A DNA stretch of 64,000 bases from Massilia putida (GCF_001941825.1 NZ_CP019038.1:3472001-3536000), one strand, 5' to 3'. Positions 10,679-20,479 are shown, counted from the first letter of the stretch. Numbers and translations: made by a program. The notes: generated by a model from the sequence alone, not told the origin.

Positions 10679-11455
10679 TTAATCTGCTTCGTACGCCAGC
10701 ATGTTCCACGTGACGCCCAGGCGCACGTCGGTCTTCAGTTGCACCAGCTTGCGCGACACCTCAAGGATCTCGCGCTCCGCGCGCAGTCTCTCGCCCAGCG
10801 GCGTCTTGAGGATGCCGGCGCCCGCCATGACGGCGTCGAGGTCGCCATAGGCATTGAGCAGGCGCGCGGCCGTCTTCATGCCGATCTTCGACACGCCCGG
10901 CACGCCGTCGGTCGGGTCGCCCATCAGCGCCAGCAGGTCGTGCAGGCGCTCCGGCGCGACGCCGAACCTGTTGCGCACCCACGCGTCGTCGTGCCACTCG
11001 CCCTTGAAATGATCCCACACCAGCGCGCCGTGCGCGATCAAGGGGTGCAGGTCCTTGTCGGTGGTGGCGACGACGGCGTCGCCGCGCCCCTCCGACAGCC
11101 AGCGCAGCACGCCGGTGCCGATGACGTCGTCCGCCTCGACCTCGGGCAGCATCAGGACGTGCAGGCCGACCTTGCGCAGGCGCTCGTGGAATTCCGGCAG
11201 CGCTTCGCGCAGCACGCCCGGCATCGGCGCGCGGCCTTCGCGGTAGCGCGGATACAACGCGTGCCGCCACGTGGCGCCGCCGTAGTCGAACGCGGCCAGC
11301 ACGTGCGTGGGCGCGTGCGCTTCGAGCAGGTTGCGGAACGACGAGAACGCGTGGCGCAGCGCGATGCTCGCCTTGAGGTCCGAGTCCGGTTCGGGGCTCG
11401 CCTCGTACACGCGCCGCACGATGTTCAGGCCGTCGATGGCCAGCAGCTTTGCCAT
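10679..11455 (-). CDS. 5'-3' exonuclease / flap endonuclease-like protein (ExoIX or Pol I 5'-nuclease family)
   Basis: The 258-residue protein has the PIN-like 5' nuclease fold: 'LLAIDGLNIVRR', 'AAFDYGGATWRH', the metal-binding cluster 'PEVEADDVIGTG' and 'ATTDKDLHPLI'. The helix-hairpin-helix 'LLALMGDPTDGVPGVSKIGMKTAARLL' binds the DNA backbone. It corresponds to the Pol I N-terminal nuclease without a polymerase, like E. coli Xni. The metal-site Asps are present, so it may be active. Its start lies 13 bases after the GST stop, and the receiver gene follows 14 bases on, so these three may be co-transcribed. Confidence 0.88.
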   Translation of the reverse strand: MAKLLAIDGLNIVRRVYEASPEPDSDLKASIALRHAFSSFRNLLEAHAPTHVLAAFDYGGATWRHALYPRYREGRAPMPGVLREALPEFHERLRKVGLHVLMLPEVEADDVIGTGVLRWLSEGRGDAVVATTDKDLHPLIAHGALVWDHFKGEWHDDAWVRNRFGVAPERLHDLLALMGDPTDGVPGVSKIGMKTAARLLNAYGDLDAVMAGAGILKTPLGERLRAEREILEVSRKLVQLKTDVRLGVTWNMLAYEAD

Positions 11456-11468
11456 GGTCCTTACTTTT

Positions 11469-12143
11469 TTACTTGACGAAGGCGTATTCCCCGCCCTGTT
11501 CGAGCGCGCGCCGGTAGGCCGGCCGCGCGTGGACCTTGTCGAGGAAGGCGACCAGGTTCGGGTATTGCCCATCCAGCCCGCCGCGCGCGGCCGCCGCTTC
11601 CAGCGGGAAGCTCATCTGGATGTCGGCGGCGGAGAACTCGTCGCCGGCGAACCAGGTGCGCTTGCCCAGCTCCCCCTCCAGGAACGCCAGGTGCTGGCGG
11701 ATCTGCGGCAGCACGAAGCTGTCCTTGACCTTGTTCGCGATCGCGCGCGCGATCGGGCGCACGAAGAACGGCGCCGGGCTGCTCTCGACGCGGTCGAACA
11801 CGAGTTTCAGCAGCAGCGGCGGCATCGCCGATCCTTCCGCGTAATGCAGGAAATACGTGTAGTGCAGGCGCCCGGGCGTACCCGGCACCGGCGCCAGCGC
11901 CGTGCCGTAGCGGCCGACCAGGTACTCGATGATCGCGCCCGATTCCGCCACGACCGTATCGCCGTCCTGGATGACGGGCGACTTGCCGAGCGGGTGCACG
12001 GCGCGCAGCGCGGGCGGCGCCAGCATCGTCTTCGGATCGCGTTGGTATTTTTTGATCTCGTATTCCAGACCCAGTTCCTCCAACAGCCACAGGATGCGCT
12101 GGGAGCGCGAATTGTTCAGGTGATGGACGACGATCATCGGCAT
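11469..12143 (-). CDS. Glutathione S-transferase family protein
   Basis: This is a 224-residue two-domain GST. The thioredoxin-like N-terminus reads 'VVHHLNNSRSQRILWLLEELG', with a Ser in the usual catalytic region. It is followed by 'GKSPVIQDG' (cis-Pro loop) and 'ESGAIIEYLVGRYG' (glutathione gamma-glutamyl contact). The all-helical C domain contains 'WFAGDEFSAADIQMSF'. It is probably cytosolic; substrate unknown. It is the first gene of a minus-strand set that continues into the exonuclease. Confidence 0.92.
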   Translation of the reverse strand: MPMIVVHHLNNSRSQRILWLLEELGLEYEIKKYQRDPKTMLAPPALRAVHPLGKSPVIQDGDTVVAESGAIIEYLVGRYGTALAPVPGTPGRLHYTYFLHYAEGSAMPPLLLKLVFDRVESSPAPFFVRPIARAIANKVKDSFVLPQIRQHLAFLEGELGKRTWFAGDEFSAADIQMSFPLEAAAARGGLDGQYPNLVAFLDKVHARPAYRRALEQGGEYAFVK

Positions 12144-12421
12144 TTGCGGGCGTGATAAAGGCGGTAGCTTAGCATTGTTGGGGGCCGATCAGAAGCAAAG
12201 TGGCAACGACAACATCCTTGCCACATACGCCATACTCAAACGCGAATACTGTTTATATCGTTAGCGCGATTAGAGATCCAGACATTTCCAAGACTATAAA
12301 AGAACGTTGTAGGGATGCCGCGTCAAGCCTCTATTTTTGAAGAAAATCACTAATTACGCACGTCATCTCATATGACCATGATTACACTCAAAGTACCTTT
12401 CCCCAGATCAATTGCCCTGCC

Positions 12422-14347
12422 ATGACATTCCGCCATCTCGCCATCCGCGCCAAGCTCATGCTCAGCATGGGCGTGTGTCTGCTCGTATTCATCGCCATCT
12501 CGTCCACGCTGTCGATTTCGATGACCGGTTCGCACATGCGCGAGCGCGTCGTCGGCAGCGAATTGCCGGCCCAGATCAGCGCCATCCGCAACGACATCCA
12601 GCGCCAGATCGCCGAACCCGCCGCGATCTCGCAGACGCTGGCGCACAACACGTTCCTGGAGGCGTGGGAAGACGCCGGCAATCCGGACGACGGCCTGGCG
12701 GCCTGGACGACGCAGGCCAAGCGCCTGCGTGAAGCCAACCGCGCGGCCACCGTGTTCTGGGTGTCGGACAGCACCTCGAAATACTTTACCGAAAAGGGTC
12801 TCGACCGCATGATCGACAAGGCATCCGCCAAGGACGCCTGGTTCAAGGCCTTCCTCGACAGCAATAAGACATACACGCTCGATCTGGACAAGGACGCCGG
12901 TTCCGATGTCTACATGCTGTTCATTAACACGCGCGTGCAGACGCCGAACGGCAAACTGGCCATCGCCGGCCTGGGCCTCTCCGCCGACGCGCTGGCGAAC
13001 AGCATCCGCAGCTACCGGCTGGGCAAATCCGGCTTCGTCTACCTGGTGAACAAGGACGGCGTGCTGATGGTCCACCGCGACCGCAGCCTGCTCGACGGCC
13101 ATCACACCCTCGACAAGCTGCCCGGCTTCACGCCCGATCTGGCGCGTTCGCTGCTGGGCAAGCAGGCGTTCGCGTCGGCGCACTACGACGCGCCGGCGGG
13201 CCGCCAGTTCGTCGCCTCGTCGTTCGTGCCGGAGCTGGGCCTGTACGTCGTGGCCGAAGTGCCGGAAGCCGAAGTGCTGGGCAATATCGGCCAGACGGCG
13301 GCGGTGTCCGCCATCATCGCGGCCCTCGTCGGCGGCGCGGTGGGTCTCGCGGCGATCTGGTTCGTGTCCGGCGCTATTTCGGCTCCCGTGATGGGCGCGG
13401 CCGGCATGCTGGGCGAAATCGCCGACGGCGAAGGCGACCTCAGCCGCCGTCTGCAAGCCGATGGCGAGGATGAAGTCGGCAAGCTGGCGCAGGCGTTCAA
13501 CCGCTTCGTCGGCTCGCTCAGCGGCACGATCGGCAAGGTACGCGACAGCAGCCACGTGATCGCGGACGCCTCCGCGGAAATCGCACGCGGCAATCTGGAC
13601 CTGTCCGCGCGCACGGAAGCGCAGGCGTCGAGCATCGAAGAGACGGCGGCCGCGATGGAAGAACTGACGACCACCGTGCGCAACAACGCCGAGCACGCGA
13701 TCGAAGCGAACCGCCTCGTGTCCGAGACGGCGCAGTCGGCCGAAAAAGGCGGCGCCGTCGTGGCGGAAGTCGTGCGCACGATGGGTGCCATCACGGAAAG
13801 CTCGCGCAAGATTTCCGAGATCATCGGCGTCATCGACGGCATCGCCTTCCAGACCAATATCCTCGCGCTCAACGCGGCCGTGGAAGCGGCCCGTGCGGGC
13901 GAACAAGGCCGCGGCTTCGCGGTCGTCGCCGGCGAGGTGCGCACGCTGGCGCAACGGTCGGCCGCGGCATCGAAAGAGATCCGCCAGCTGATCCTGGATT
14001 CCGTCGCCAAGGTCGACGCCGGCAGCGCGCTGGCCGATGGCGCCGGCCAGGCGATGGAAGCGATCGTCGGCTCGGTGCGCCGCGCGGAGGTCCTCATGCG
14101 CGACATCGCCTCGTCGAGCCAGGAGCAGAGCCTGGGCATCACCCAGGTCAACCAGGCCATCGCGCAGATGGACGACGCGACCCAGCAGAACGCGGCCCTC
14201 GTCGAGGAAGCCGCCGCCGCCGCCGCCGCCCTGCAGGAACAGGCGCGCGAACTGGATGCCATCGTCGGCACGTTCAAGCTGGCAAGCGGCCCCGCGGCAG
14301 CGGTGCCGGCCCTCGCCGCGCCGAACCGCAAGCGCCTGGCGGCATAA
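12422..14347 (+). CDS. Methyl-accepting chemotaxis protein with periplasmic Cache sensor
   Basis: The 641-residue receptor has TM1 at about 12-34, a periplasmic double-Cache-like ligand domain to about 285 (note '[20 protein letters not shown]') and TM2 at about 295-322. A HAMP segment and a long cytoplasmic coiled coil follow. The signalling hairpin '[35 protein letters not shown]' is canonical. The C-terminus ends in NRKRLAA and lacks a CheR/CheB pentapeptide tether. Cache ligands are commonly amino or organic acids, but this one is unknown. The 278-base upstream region is relatively AT-rich; no flagellar-type promoter could be defended there. Confidence 0.95.
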   Translation: MTFRHLAIRAKLMLSMGVCLLVFIAISSTLSISMTGSHMRERVVGSELPAQISAIRNDIQRQIAEPAAISQTLAHNTFLEAWEDAGNPDDGLAAWTTQAKRLREANRAATVFWVSDSTSKYFTEKGLDRMIDKASAKDAWFKAFLDSNKTYTLDLDKDAGSDVYMLFINTRVQTPNGKLAIAGLGLSADALANSIRSYRLGKSGFVYLVNKDGVLMVHRDRSLLDGHHTLDKLPGFTPDLARSLLGKQAFASAHYDAPAGRQFVASSFVPELGLYVVAEVPEAEVLGNIGQTAAVSAIIAALVGGAVGLAAIWFVSGAISAPVMGAAGMLGEIADGEGDLSRRLQADGEDEVGKLAQAFNRFVGSLSGTIGKVRDSSHVIADASAEIARGNLDLSARTEAQASSIEETAAAMEELTTTVRNNAEHAIEANRLVSETAQSAEKGGAVVAEVVRTMGAITESSRKISEIIGVIDGIAFQTNILALNAAVEAARAGEQGRGFAVVAGEVRTLAQRSAAASKEIRQLILDSVAKVDAGSALADGAGQAMEAIVGSVRRAEVLMRDIASSSQEQSLGITQVNQAIAQMDDATQQNAALVEEAAAAAAALQEQARELDAIVGTFKLASGPAAAVPALAAPNRKRLAA

Positions 14348-14354
14348 CCCGCCT

Positions 14355-14416
14355 AAAACCGGGGTCAGAGCCCGATTTTGAGCAATTTCCAAAAACCGGG
14401 CTCTGACCCCGGTTTT
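14355..14416. repeat. Long perfect inverted repeat after the chemoreceptor gene
   Basis: Perfect 20-base arms (14355-14374 and 14397-14416), each containing GGGGTCAGAGCCC or its complement, flank a 22-base AT-rich loop. The right arm ends in TTTT, so it could terminate the chemoreceptor transcript. The GGGGTCAGA core resembles palindromes scattered through many proteobacterial genomes. No second copy was found in this window. Confidence 0.75.
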
Positions 14417-14511
14417 ATGGCCCGTTTGCAGAGTTCCCCACCCTTCGGTACTATGTTTGGTTGCAACTTTACCCAGGTTGCTCATTCAACCGTCCCGTGG
14501 AGAACCATCCA

Positions 14512-16446
14512 ATGTCGCGTCACTGCCTGCCGTCCCTGTCCGCCCTTTCCCTCGTGCTTGCCGCCGCCTTCGCCACTGGCGCACAGGCCCAGACCGCGCC
14601 GATGGCGCCGGACATCCCGGCCGACAAGTTCACCACGACGGTCCCGAACGCCGACTACGTCAAGCAGGACGTGATGATCCCGATGCGCGACGGCGTCAAG
14701 CTGCACACCGTGATCGTGATCCCGAAGAGCGTCATGACGGGCAAGGCGCCGATCATGCTGACGCGCACGCCCTATAACGCCTCCGGCCGCGCGAGCCGCA
14801 TGAAGAGCCCGCACCTGGCGTCCATCCTGGGCGACGGCGACGATGCCTTCATCGAGAACGGCTACATCCGCGTGTTCCAGGACGTGCGCGGTAAATACGG
14901 CTCGGAAGGCGACTACGTGATGACGCGCCCCGTGCGCGGCCCGCTGAACAACACGCCGGTCGACCACAGCACGGATGCCTACGACACGATCGATTGGCTC
15001 ATCAAAAACATACCGCAATCGAACGGCAAGGTGGGCATGGTCGGCTCGTCCTACGAAGGTTTTACGGTGCTGATGGCCCTCGTGGAACCGCACCCGGCGC
15101 TGAAGGCGGCCGTGCCGATGAGCCCCATGGTCGACGGCTGGCGCGGCGACGACTGGTTCCACAACGGCGCTTTCCGCAACCCGAACCTCGCGTACATCGC
15201 CAGCCAGAACGCGGCGCGCGGCGAAGGCGAGAAAATCGTCACCGGCATCTACGACGATTACGAGGCTTACCTGCGCGCGGGATCGACCTCGGACTTCGCC
15301 CACATCTATGGCCTCGACCAGCTGAACTTCACGAAAAAACTGTTCGAGCATCCGGCCTACGACAGCTACTGGCAGGAGCAGGCGCTCGATAAGATCCTGG
15401 CCAAACGTCCCTTGAGCGTGCCCACGATGACCGTCGTCGGCCGCTGGGACCAGGAAGACATCTACGGCGCCTACGCGACCTACGCGGCCGTCGAACCGCA
15501 GGACAAGACGAACAAGCTGAATTCCCTGGTCGTCGGCCCGTGGCGCCACAGCGGCGTCAATTACGAAGGCTCGACGCTGGGCGTGCTGAAGTTCACGGGC
15601 GACACGGCCCGCGAATTCCGCCACGACGTCATGCTCCCGTTCTTCAACCAATACCTCAAGGATGGCGCGCCCGCGTTCGACACGCCGCCCGTGTGGTCGT
15701 ACCAGACCGGCGTGAACCGCTGGCGCCGCCTGGAGCAGTGGCCGCTCGTGCCGGCATCCACGCCGCTGTACCTGAAGCCGGGCTTCGGCCTCGCGTTCGA
15801 GAAGGCCGAGGGCAAGGCCGACAAGACGGCCGCGTTCGACGAATACGTGTCCGATCCGGCCAAGCCGGTGCCGTTCGTGCCCCGTCCCGTGCACATGGGC
15901 GACGGCAATGTCTGGAAGCCGTGGCTCGTGACCGACCAGCGCAGCTACTCGGACCGTCCGGACGTGCTGACCTACACGAGCGCCCCGCTCACGGCGCCGC
16001 TGCAGCTGGCCGGCCAGCCGATGGTCGACCTGTTCGCGTCGACATCGGGCACGGACAGCGACTGGGTCGTCAAGCTGATCGACGTGTACCCGGACGAAGT
16101 GGCGGCGCAGCCGGAGCTGGGCGGCTACGAGCTGCCGATCGCGATGGACATCTTCCGCGGCCGCTACTACCAGGGCCTGGACAAGCCGGCCGCGATCCCC
16201 GCGAACAAGGCCGAGCGCTACCGCTTCGCCCTGCCCAACGTCGACCACGTGTTCCTGCCGGGCCACCGCATCATGGTGCAGATCCAGTCCAGCTGGTTCC
16301 CGCTGTACGACCGCAACCCGCAGACCTTCGTGCCGAACATCTTCTACGCCAAGCCGGGCGATTACCGCAAGGCGACGCAGCGCGTCTATCACGCGCCGGG
16401 ACTGGAGAGCGCGATCGAACTGCCGGTGGTGCAGATGACGAAGTAA
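14512..16446 (+). CDS. Secreted CocE/NonD-type alpha/beta hydrolase (peptidase S15 family)
   Basis: The 644-residue protein has a signal peptide with likely cleavage after AQA. The catalytic alpha/beta-hydrolase domain has 'DVMIPMRDGVKLHTVIVIPK' at the start and 'VGSSYEG' with nucleophile Ser180. 'VGRWDQED' and 'GPWRHSG' are the likely acid and base. A C-terminal jelly-roll (X-Pro dipeptidyl-peptidase C-terminal domain) carries 'DSDWVVKLIDVYPDE'. Relatives include cocaine esterase, glutaryl-7-ACA acylase and alpha-amino acid ester hydrolases, so the substrate is open. GGAGA lies 9 bases before the ATG at 14512. It is probably periplasmic or exported. Confidence 0.9.
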   Translation: MSRHCLPSLSALSLVLAAAFATGAQAQTAPMAPDIPADKFTTTVPNADYVKQDVMIPMRDGVKLHTVIVIPKSVMTGKAPIMLTRTPYNASGRASRMKSPHLASILGDGDDAFIENGYIRVFQDVRGKYGSEGDYVMTRPVRGPLNNTPVDHSTDAYDTIDWLIKNIPQSNGKVGMVGSSYEGFTVLMALVEPHPALKAAVPMSPMVDGWRGDDWFHNGAFRNPNLAYIASQNAARGEGEKIVTGIYDDYEAYLRAGSTSDFAHIYGLDQLNFTKKLFEHPAYDSYWQEQALDKILAKRPLSVPTMTVVGRWDQEDIYGAYATYAAVEPQDKTNKLNSLVVGPWRHSGVNYEGSTLGVLKFTGDTAREFRHDVMLPFFNQYLKDGAPAFDTPPVWSYQTGVNRWRRLEQWPLVPASTPLYLKPGFGLAFEKAEGKADKTAAFDEYVSDPAKPVPFVPRPVHMGDGNVWKPWLVTDQRSYSDRPDVLTYTSAPLTAPLQLAGQPMVDLFASTSGTDSDWVVKLIDVYPDEVAAQPELGGYELPIAMDIFRGRYYQGLDKPAAIPANKAERYRFALPNVDHVFLPGHRIMVQIQSSWFPLYDRNPQTFVPNIFYAKPGDYRKATQRVYHAPGLESAIELPVVQMTK

Positions 16447-16513
16447 TCCACAGGTCAAATACAGGGTTCGGCAGCGCACGGAGCGCGCCCATGTCCCGGC
16501 CTAGACTGCCGGC

Positions 16514-17344
16514 ATGGGCGCAATCTACATCGGCATCTCGGGCTGGCGTTACGAACCATGGCGCGGGGTGTTCTACCCGCCCGGCCTCGCGCAGTCGCGC
16601 GAGCTCGATTACGCATCGCGCTTCCTGCCCACCATCGAGATCAACGGTTCCTTCTATTCGCTGCAGCGCCCGTCCAGCTATGCGGCGTGGTACGACGCGA
16701 CGCCGCCCGGCTTCGTGTTCGCCGTGAAGGGCAACCGCTTCCTCACCCACATGCTCAAACTGCGCGGCATCGGGACGCCGCTCGCCAACGTGCTCGCCTC
16801 GGGCGTGTTCGCGCTGCGCGAGAAGCTCGGACCCTTCCTGTGGCAGTTCCCGCCGCAGCTGCGCTTCGACGCGGACAAGGTCGAGCATTTCCTGTCCCTG
16901 CTGCCGCACGACACGGGCCGCGCACTCGATATCGCGCGCGGTCACGACGAGAAGCTTGCGGGCCGCGCGCTGCTGGAGATCGACGCCGTGCGCCCGCTGC
17001 GCCACGCCGTCGAAGTGCGCCACGAGAGCTTCCGCGATCCCGCCTTCAGTGCGCTGCTGCGCAAGCATAATGTGGCGCTGGTCGTCGCCGACACGGCCGG
17101 CAAGTGGCCCGACTTCGACGAGGTGACGGCGGACTTCGTCTACATGCGCCTGCACGGCGAGCACGAGCTGTATGCGAGCGGCTACGAGGACGAATCGCTG
17201 GCACGCTGGGCCGCGCGCATCCGCGCGTGGGCGGAGAATGGGGATGTGTACTGCTACTTCGACAACGACATCAAGGTGAGAGCGCCGTTCGATGCGAAGC
17301 GGTTGATGGAGATGGTGGGCGCGGATTGGAAACCGGCGGTCTGA
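16514..17344 (+). CDS. DUF72 domain protein
   Basis: This 276-residue protein is recognisable by 'IYIGISGWRYEPWRGVFYPP', 'FLPTIEINGSFYSLQRPSSYAAWYDATPPGFVFAVKGNRFLTH' and the C-terminal 'YVYCYFDND'-like segment (GDVYCYFDNDIKVRAPFDA). DUF72 (YecE) proteins form a TIM-barrel-like fold of unknown biochemical role. It starts 67 bases after the S15 hydrolase and may share its transcript. No catalytic claim is made. Confidence 0.92.
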   Translation: MGAIYIGISGWRYEPWRGVFYPPGLAQSRELDYASRFLPTIEINGSFYSLQRPSSYAAWYDATPPGFVFAVKGNRFLTHMLKLRGIGTPLANVLASGVFALREKLGPFLWQFPPQLRFDADKVEHFLSLLPHDTGRALDIARGHDEKLAGRALLEIDAVRPLRHAVEVRHESFRDPAFSALLRKHNVALVVADTAGKWPDFDEVTADFVYMRLHGEHELYASGYEDESLARWAARIRAWAENGDVYCYFDNDIKVRAPFDAKRLMEMVGADWKPAV

Positions 17345-17450
17345 AAAAAACCGTCGGTCCGCCCAGGCGGGGCCCAGTTTTGCATGCGTTTCGACGGCGC
17401 GTAAACCCGGGTTCCCGCCAAGGCGGACGGGTAGTCGGGGAACGACGTGA

Positions 17451-17711
17451 CTAGTGCCGTACGTGAACCTGGATGACCTTGCGGCCCTTCGCATCGGTCT
17501 CGGGCAGCGGCGTCGTCTCGCACGTGCCGCACGTATCGCACCCGCTGCCGCAGCTCGAATCGGTGCCGAGCCATTTCACGATCCGGCCACGGCCGGTGCC
17601 GCCCGACAGCTTGTAGACGAGCTTCTCGCGCCACGCCTTGGGCAGGTATTTGGCCGCCGCATACAGCGCGGCGAAGGCGACGATGACGGCGACGATCAGG
17701 TACTGGATCAC
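17451..17711 (-). CDS. Small membrane-anchored Cys-rich protein after FeoB
   Basis: This 86-residue protein starts at a GTG (17711) that lies just beyond the feoB TGA, with a GGGGAG ribosome-binding site inside the feoB end. It has one N-terminal helix (about 3-22), a basic stretch, and the cysteine cluster 'SSCGSGCDTCGTC' (CxxxCxxCxxC). The layout resembles the small cysteine-rich partners found after FeoB (FeoB-associated Cys-rich / DUF6587-like proteins). A role in iron transfer or complex assembly is inferred from position and cysteines only. It is the third gene of the feoA-feoB set. Confidence 0.8.
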   Translation of the reverse strand: MIQYLIVAVIVAFAALYAAAKYLPKAWREKLVYKLSGGTGRGRIVKWLGTDSSCGSGCDTCGTCETTPLPETDAKGRKVIQVHVRH

Positions 17712-17713
17712 GA

Positions 17714-19606
17714 TCAGCTCCCCAGCACGGCCCGTGCGATGTGGAAGGTCAGGAACGAGGCCGTGTACGCGAGCGCGAACATATAGCCGGCCATCAGCAG
17801 CGCGTAGCGCACGCTGCCCGTCTCGCGACGCACGACGGACAGGGTCGACAGGCACTGCGGCGCGAACACGTACCAGGCCAGCAGCGACAGCGCCGTCGGC
17901 AGGGTCCACGAGGCGGCGATGATCGGGGTCAGCGAGCTGGCCACGTCGTCGCCCGTCGTCGACAGCGCGTACACCGTGCCGAGCGCGCCGACGGCCACTT
18001 CGCGCGCCGCCATGCCCGGCACGAGCGCGATGCAGATCTGCCAGCCGAAGCCGATCGGCTCGAACACGACGGCCAAGGCGCGGCCCAGCATGCCGGCGAT
18101 GCTGTAGTAGATCGGCGGATGCGTCGCGCCTTCCGGTGCGCCCGGGAAGCTGGACAGGAACCAGACGAGGATCATCAAGGTGAGGATCACGGTGCCGACA
18201 CGCGTGACGAAAATACGCGCGCGCTCCCACAGGCCCAGCACCAGGTTGTGCAGGTGCGGCCAGTGGTAGGCGGGCAGTTCCAGCATCAGCGGCTGGTGGC
18301 CCTTGGCGCCGACGGTGCGCTTGAAGAAGTACGCGACGCCCATCGCGCTGACGATGCCCGCCGCGTACAGCAGGAACAGCACGAGGCCTTGCAGGTTGAT
18401 GCCGCCGCCCAGTTCGCGGTGCGGGATGAACGCGGCGATGACGAGCGCGTACACGGGCAGGCGCGCGGAACACGTCATCAAGGGCGCGATCATGATGGTC
18501 ACAAGGCGGTCGCGCGGGTTCTGGATCGTGCGCGCGGCCATCACGCCCGGGATCGCGCAGGCGAACGACGACAGCAGCGGAATGAACGCCCGGCCGGACA
18601 GGCCCACGCCGCCCATCATGCGGTCGAGCAGGAACGCGGCGCGCGGCAGGTAGCCGCAATCCTCCAGCACGAGGATGAAGAAGAACAGGATCAGGATCTG
18701 CGGCAGGTACACGAGGACGCTGCCCGCGCCGCCGAACACGCCGTCGACGATCAGGCCGCGCAGCGGGCCGTCCGGCAGTGCGTTGCCGACCCAGTGGCCC
18801 AGCGCGTCGACGGCGTTCTTGATCAGGTCCATCGGCACGTTGGCCCAACTGAACACGGCCTGGAAAATCAGGAACATCGTGGCCGCCAGGATGACCGGGC
18901 CGATCACCGGATGCAGCACGACGTGGTCGATCTGCTCGCTCAGGTTGCCGGTGTCCTTGTCGAAGCTGACCGTCGCGTCGATGATGCGGCGCACTTCGCG
19001 CTGCGTCTCCTCGACGGGGACGGCGTCGATGGCGGACAGCGGGTTCGGTGTCACATGCGTATCGAACGGCATCACTTCCAGCGCCTTGAGCAGGCCCTTC
19101 TCGCCGCCGGCCTGCACGGCGACGGTCTCGATGACGGGCATGCCGAGTTCCTGCGCCAGGCGCGCCGTGTCGATCTCGATGCCGCGCTTTTTCGCGACGT
19201 CGACCATGTTCAGCGCCAGCACCATCGGCAGGCCGAGGCGCTTGATCTCCAGCACGAGGCGCAGGTTCAGGCGCAGGTTGGTGGCGTTGACGACGCAGAC
19301 GACGGCATCCGGCGTCTGCTCGCCGGCGCGCAGGCCGGCGACGACGTCGCGCGTGATCGCTTCGTCGGGCGTATGGGCGTTCAGGCTGTAGGCGCCGGGC
19401 AGGTCGAGCACGCGCAGCGGACGGCCGCCCGGCAGCATGAAACTGCCTTCCTTGCGCTCGATGGTGACGCCGGCATAGTTCGCGACCTTCTGGCGCGCGC
19501 CGGTAAGGCGGTTGAACAGGGCGGTCTTGCCGCAGTTCGGATTACCCAGCAGGGCGATGAGCGGCGCTTTGGCGGCCGCCTGGACCTGCTGATCTACTGC
19601 TCCCAT
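17714..19606 (-). CDS. feoB: Ferrous iron transport protein FeoB
   Basis: The 630-residue GTP-gated ferrous iron transporter has an N-terminal G domain with G1 'GNPNCGKTALFN' (about 22-33), G3 'DLPGAYS' and G4 'NMVD'. A helical GDI-like region and a polytopic inner-membrane domain with two Gate segments ('FACAIPGVMAARTI', 'PGMAAREVAVGALGT') follow. It lacks a long C-terminal extension and is shorter than E. coli FeoB; a cysteine-rich partner is encoded separately just downstream. It starts 10 bases after feoA. Regulation by Fur is likely from the sites at 19943-20080. Confidence 0.96.
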   Translation of the reverse strand: MGAVDQQVQAAAKAPLIALLGNPNCGKTALFNRLTGARQKVANYAGVTIERKEGSFMLPGGRPLRVLDLPGAYSLNAHTPDEAITRDVVAGLRAGEQTPDAVVCVVNATNLRLNLRLVLEIKRLGLPMVLALNMVDVAKKRGIEIDTARLAQELGMPVIETVAVQAGGEKGLLKALEVMPFDTHVTPNPLSAIDAVPVEETQREVRRIIDATVSFDKDTGNLSEQIDHVVLHPVIGPVILAATMFLIFQAVFSWANVPMDLIKNAVDALGHWVGNALPDGPLRGLIVDGVFGGAGSVLVYLPQILILFFFILVLEDCGYLPRAAFLLDRMMGGVGLSGRAFIPLLSSFACAIPGVMAARTIQNPRDRLVTIMIAPLMTCSARLPVYALVIAAFIPHRELGGGINLQGLVLFLLYAAGIVSAMGVAYFFKRTVGAKGHQPLMLELPAYHWPHLHNLVLGLWERARIFVTRVGTVILTLMILVWFLSSFPGAPEGATHPPIYYSIAGMLGRALAVVFEPIGFGWQICIALVPGMAAREVAVGALGTVYALSTTGDDVASSLTPIIAASWTLPTALSLLAWYVFAPQCLSTLSVVRRETGSVRYALLMAGYMFALAYTASFLTFHIARAVLGS

Positions 19607-19616
19607 GTCGGTTCCG

Positions 19617-19886
19617 TCACTCCGGCTGGATCGAGACCAGCGCCGCCTCGAAACGGCGCAGGGCGAACGTCGACTGGCCGACCTTCACCGCCAGCGGACC
19701 GCCGGGCAGGCCGCGCTTGAGCATGCGGATGCGCTCGCCCGGCACGAAACCCAGTTCCATCAGGCGGCGCGACACGTCGATGCCGCCGTCGCGGCTGCCG
19801 ACCGCGTTCGGCGCGAGGTGGATCACGGTGCCGCTCTGGCCGGCCTTGAGGCTGTCGAGCGTGGTCAGGGTGGGTGCAAGAGTCAT
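19617..19886 (-). CDS. feoA: Ferrous iron transport protein FeoA
   Basis: The 89-residue SH3-like protein has 'LDSLKAGQSGTVIHL', 'RRLMELGFVPGERIRML' and 'PGGPLAVKVGQSTFALRR', a full FeoA domain. It interacts with the cytoplasmic side of FeoB and supports ferrous iron uptake. It is the first gene of feoA-feoB-Cys-rich protein. It diverges from bfd across 242 bases carrying two Fur-box-like sequences. Confidence 0.95.
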   Translation of the reverse strand: MTLAPTLTTLDSLKAGQSGTVIHLAPNAVGSRDGGIDVSRRLMELGFVPGERIRMLKRGLPGGPLAVKVGQSTFALRRFEAALVSIQPE

Positions 19887-19943
19887 GGTGTCGCTTCCCG
19901 GTGGTAGTGCGATGCTGTAACGGATGGGTACATCATAAACCTA

Positions 19944-19962
19944 AATGCGAATTATTTCTATT
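19944..19962. promoter_or_regulatory. Fur-box-like site upstream of feoA
   Basis: The 7-1-7 core TGCGAAT-T-ATTTCTA matches about 9 of 14 positions of the classical Fur inverted repeat (TGATAAT-n-ATTATCA). It lies about 60 bases before feoA. This is a visual match only and weaker than the site at 20062. Confidence 0.45.
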
Positions 19963-20061
19963 TGCGGTTTGTCTACTTCCGTTCTCTCAGCCTTCATTTA
20001 ACGCAACAACGCAACAAAAACGCTTGCATTCGGGATTCAACTTGAGCAGAATACGAAGGGT

Positions 20062-20080
20062 AATGAGAATGATTCGCATT
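20062..20080. promoter_or_regulatory. Fur box upstream of bfd
   Basis: AATGAGAATGATTCGCATT has the 7-1-7 core TGAGAAT-G-ATTCGCA, matching about 11 of 14 Fur consensus positions with clear dyad symmetry. It lies about 50 bases before the bfd start and within the divergent feoA/bfd region, so it may serve both directions. Confidence 0.7.
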
Positions 20081-20128
20081 ATAGACCAAACAACACTGGC
20101 CTGTGATGCACTTACCACGGAACCGTCC

Positions 20129-20347
20129 ATGATCGTCTGCGTCTGCAATAACATTTCCGACCGCGAAATCCGCCAGGCGGTCGACCTCGGCCTGACCTCG
20201 ATGGCCGACCTGTACAAAGAACTGGGCGTCGGCACCTGCTGCGGCAAATGCGTCAGCTATGCGCGCGAAGTGATGCACGAGCATCTGGAAAGCAAGACCA
20301 CCGTCACCGAGCTGCGCCGCACGCCGCACGACGGTCTCGCCGCCTGA
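20129..20347 (+). CDS. bfd: Bacterioferritin-associated ferredoxin Bfd
   Basis: The 72-residue protein carries a BFD-type [2Fe-2S] motif: 'MIVCVCNNISDREIRQAV' supplies Cys4 and Cys6, and 'LGVGTCCGKCVSYARE' supplies the second pair. Bfd reduces ferric iron in the bacterioferritin core so it can be released under iron starvation. The start at 20129 puts CVC at the family position; longer in-frame starts upstream would overlap the Fur box. bfr lies 0.9 kb downstream. Confidence 0.92.
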   Translation: MIVCVCNNISDREIRQAVDLGLTSMADLYKELGVGTCCGKCVSYAREVMHEHLESKTTVTELRRTPHDGLAA

Positions 20348-20479
20348 TACGGGCGCCCCCTCCTCCCTACCGGCCGCCGCCGGCGGCGAGCACCGGCGGA
20401 CAAGGCCTCGATGTTGCTACGCACAATCGGTGCGTGCCCCGTCCACACGCGGTCCGGTCTTGGTAATATGTGACTTCCG

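Noticed and set aside
12144..12421. Possible flagellar-type (sigma-28) promoter before the chemoreceptor
   Set aside because: TCAAAGTA occurs at about 12388, but no GCCGATAA-like -10 follows at the right spacing.
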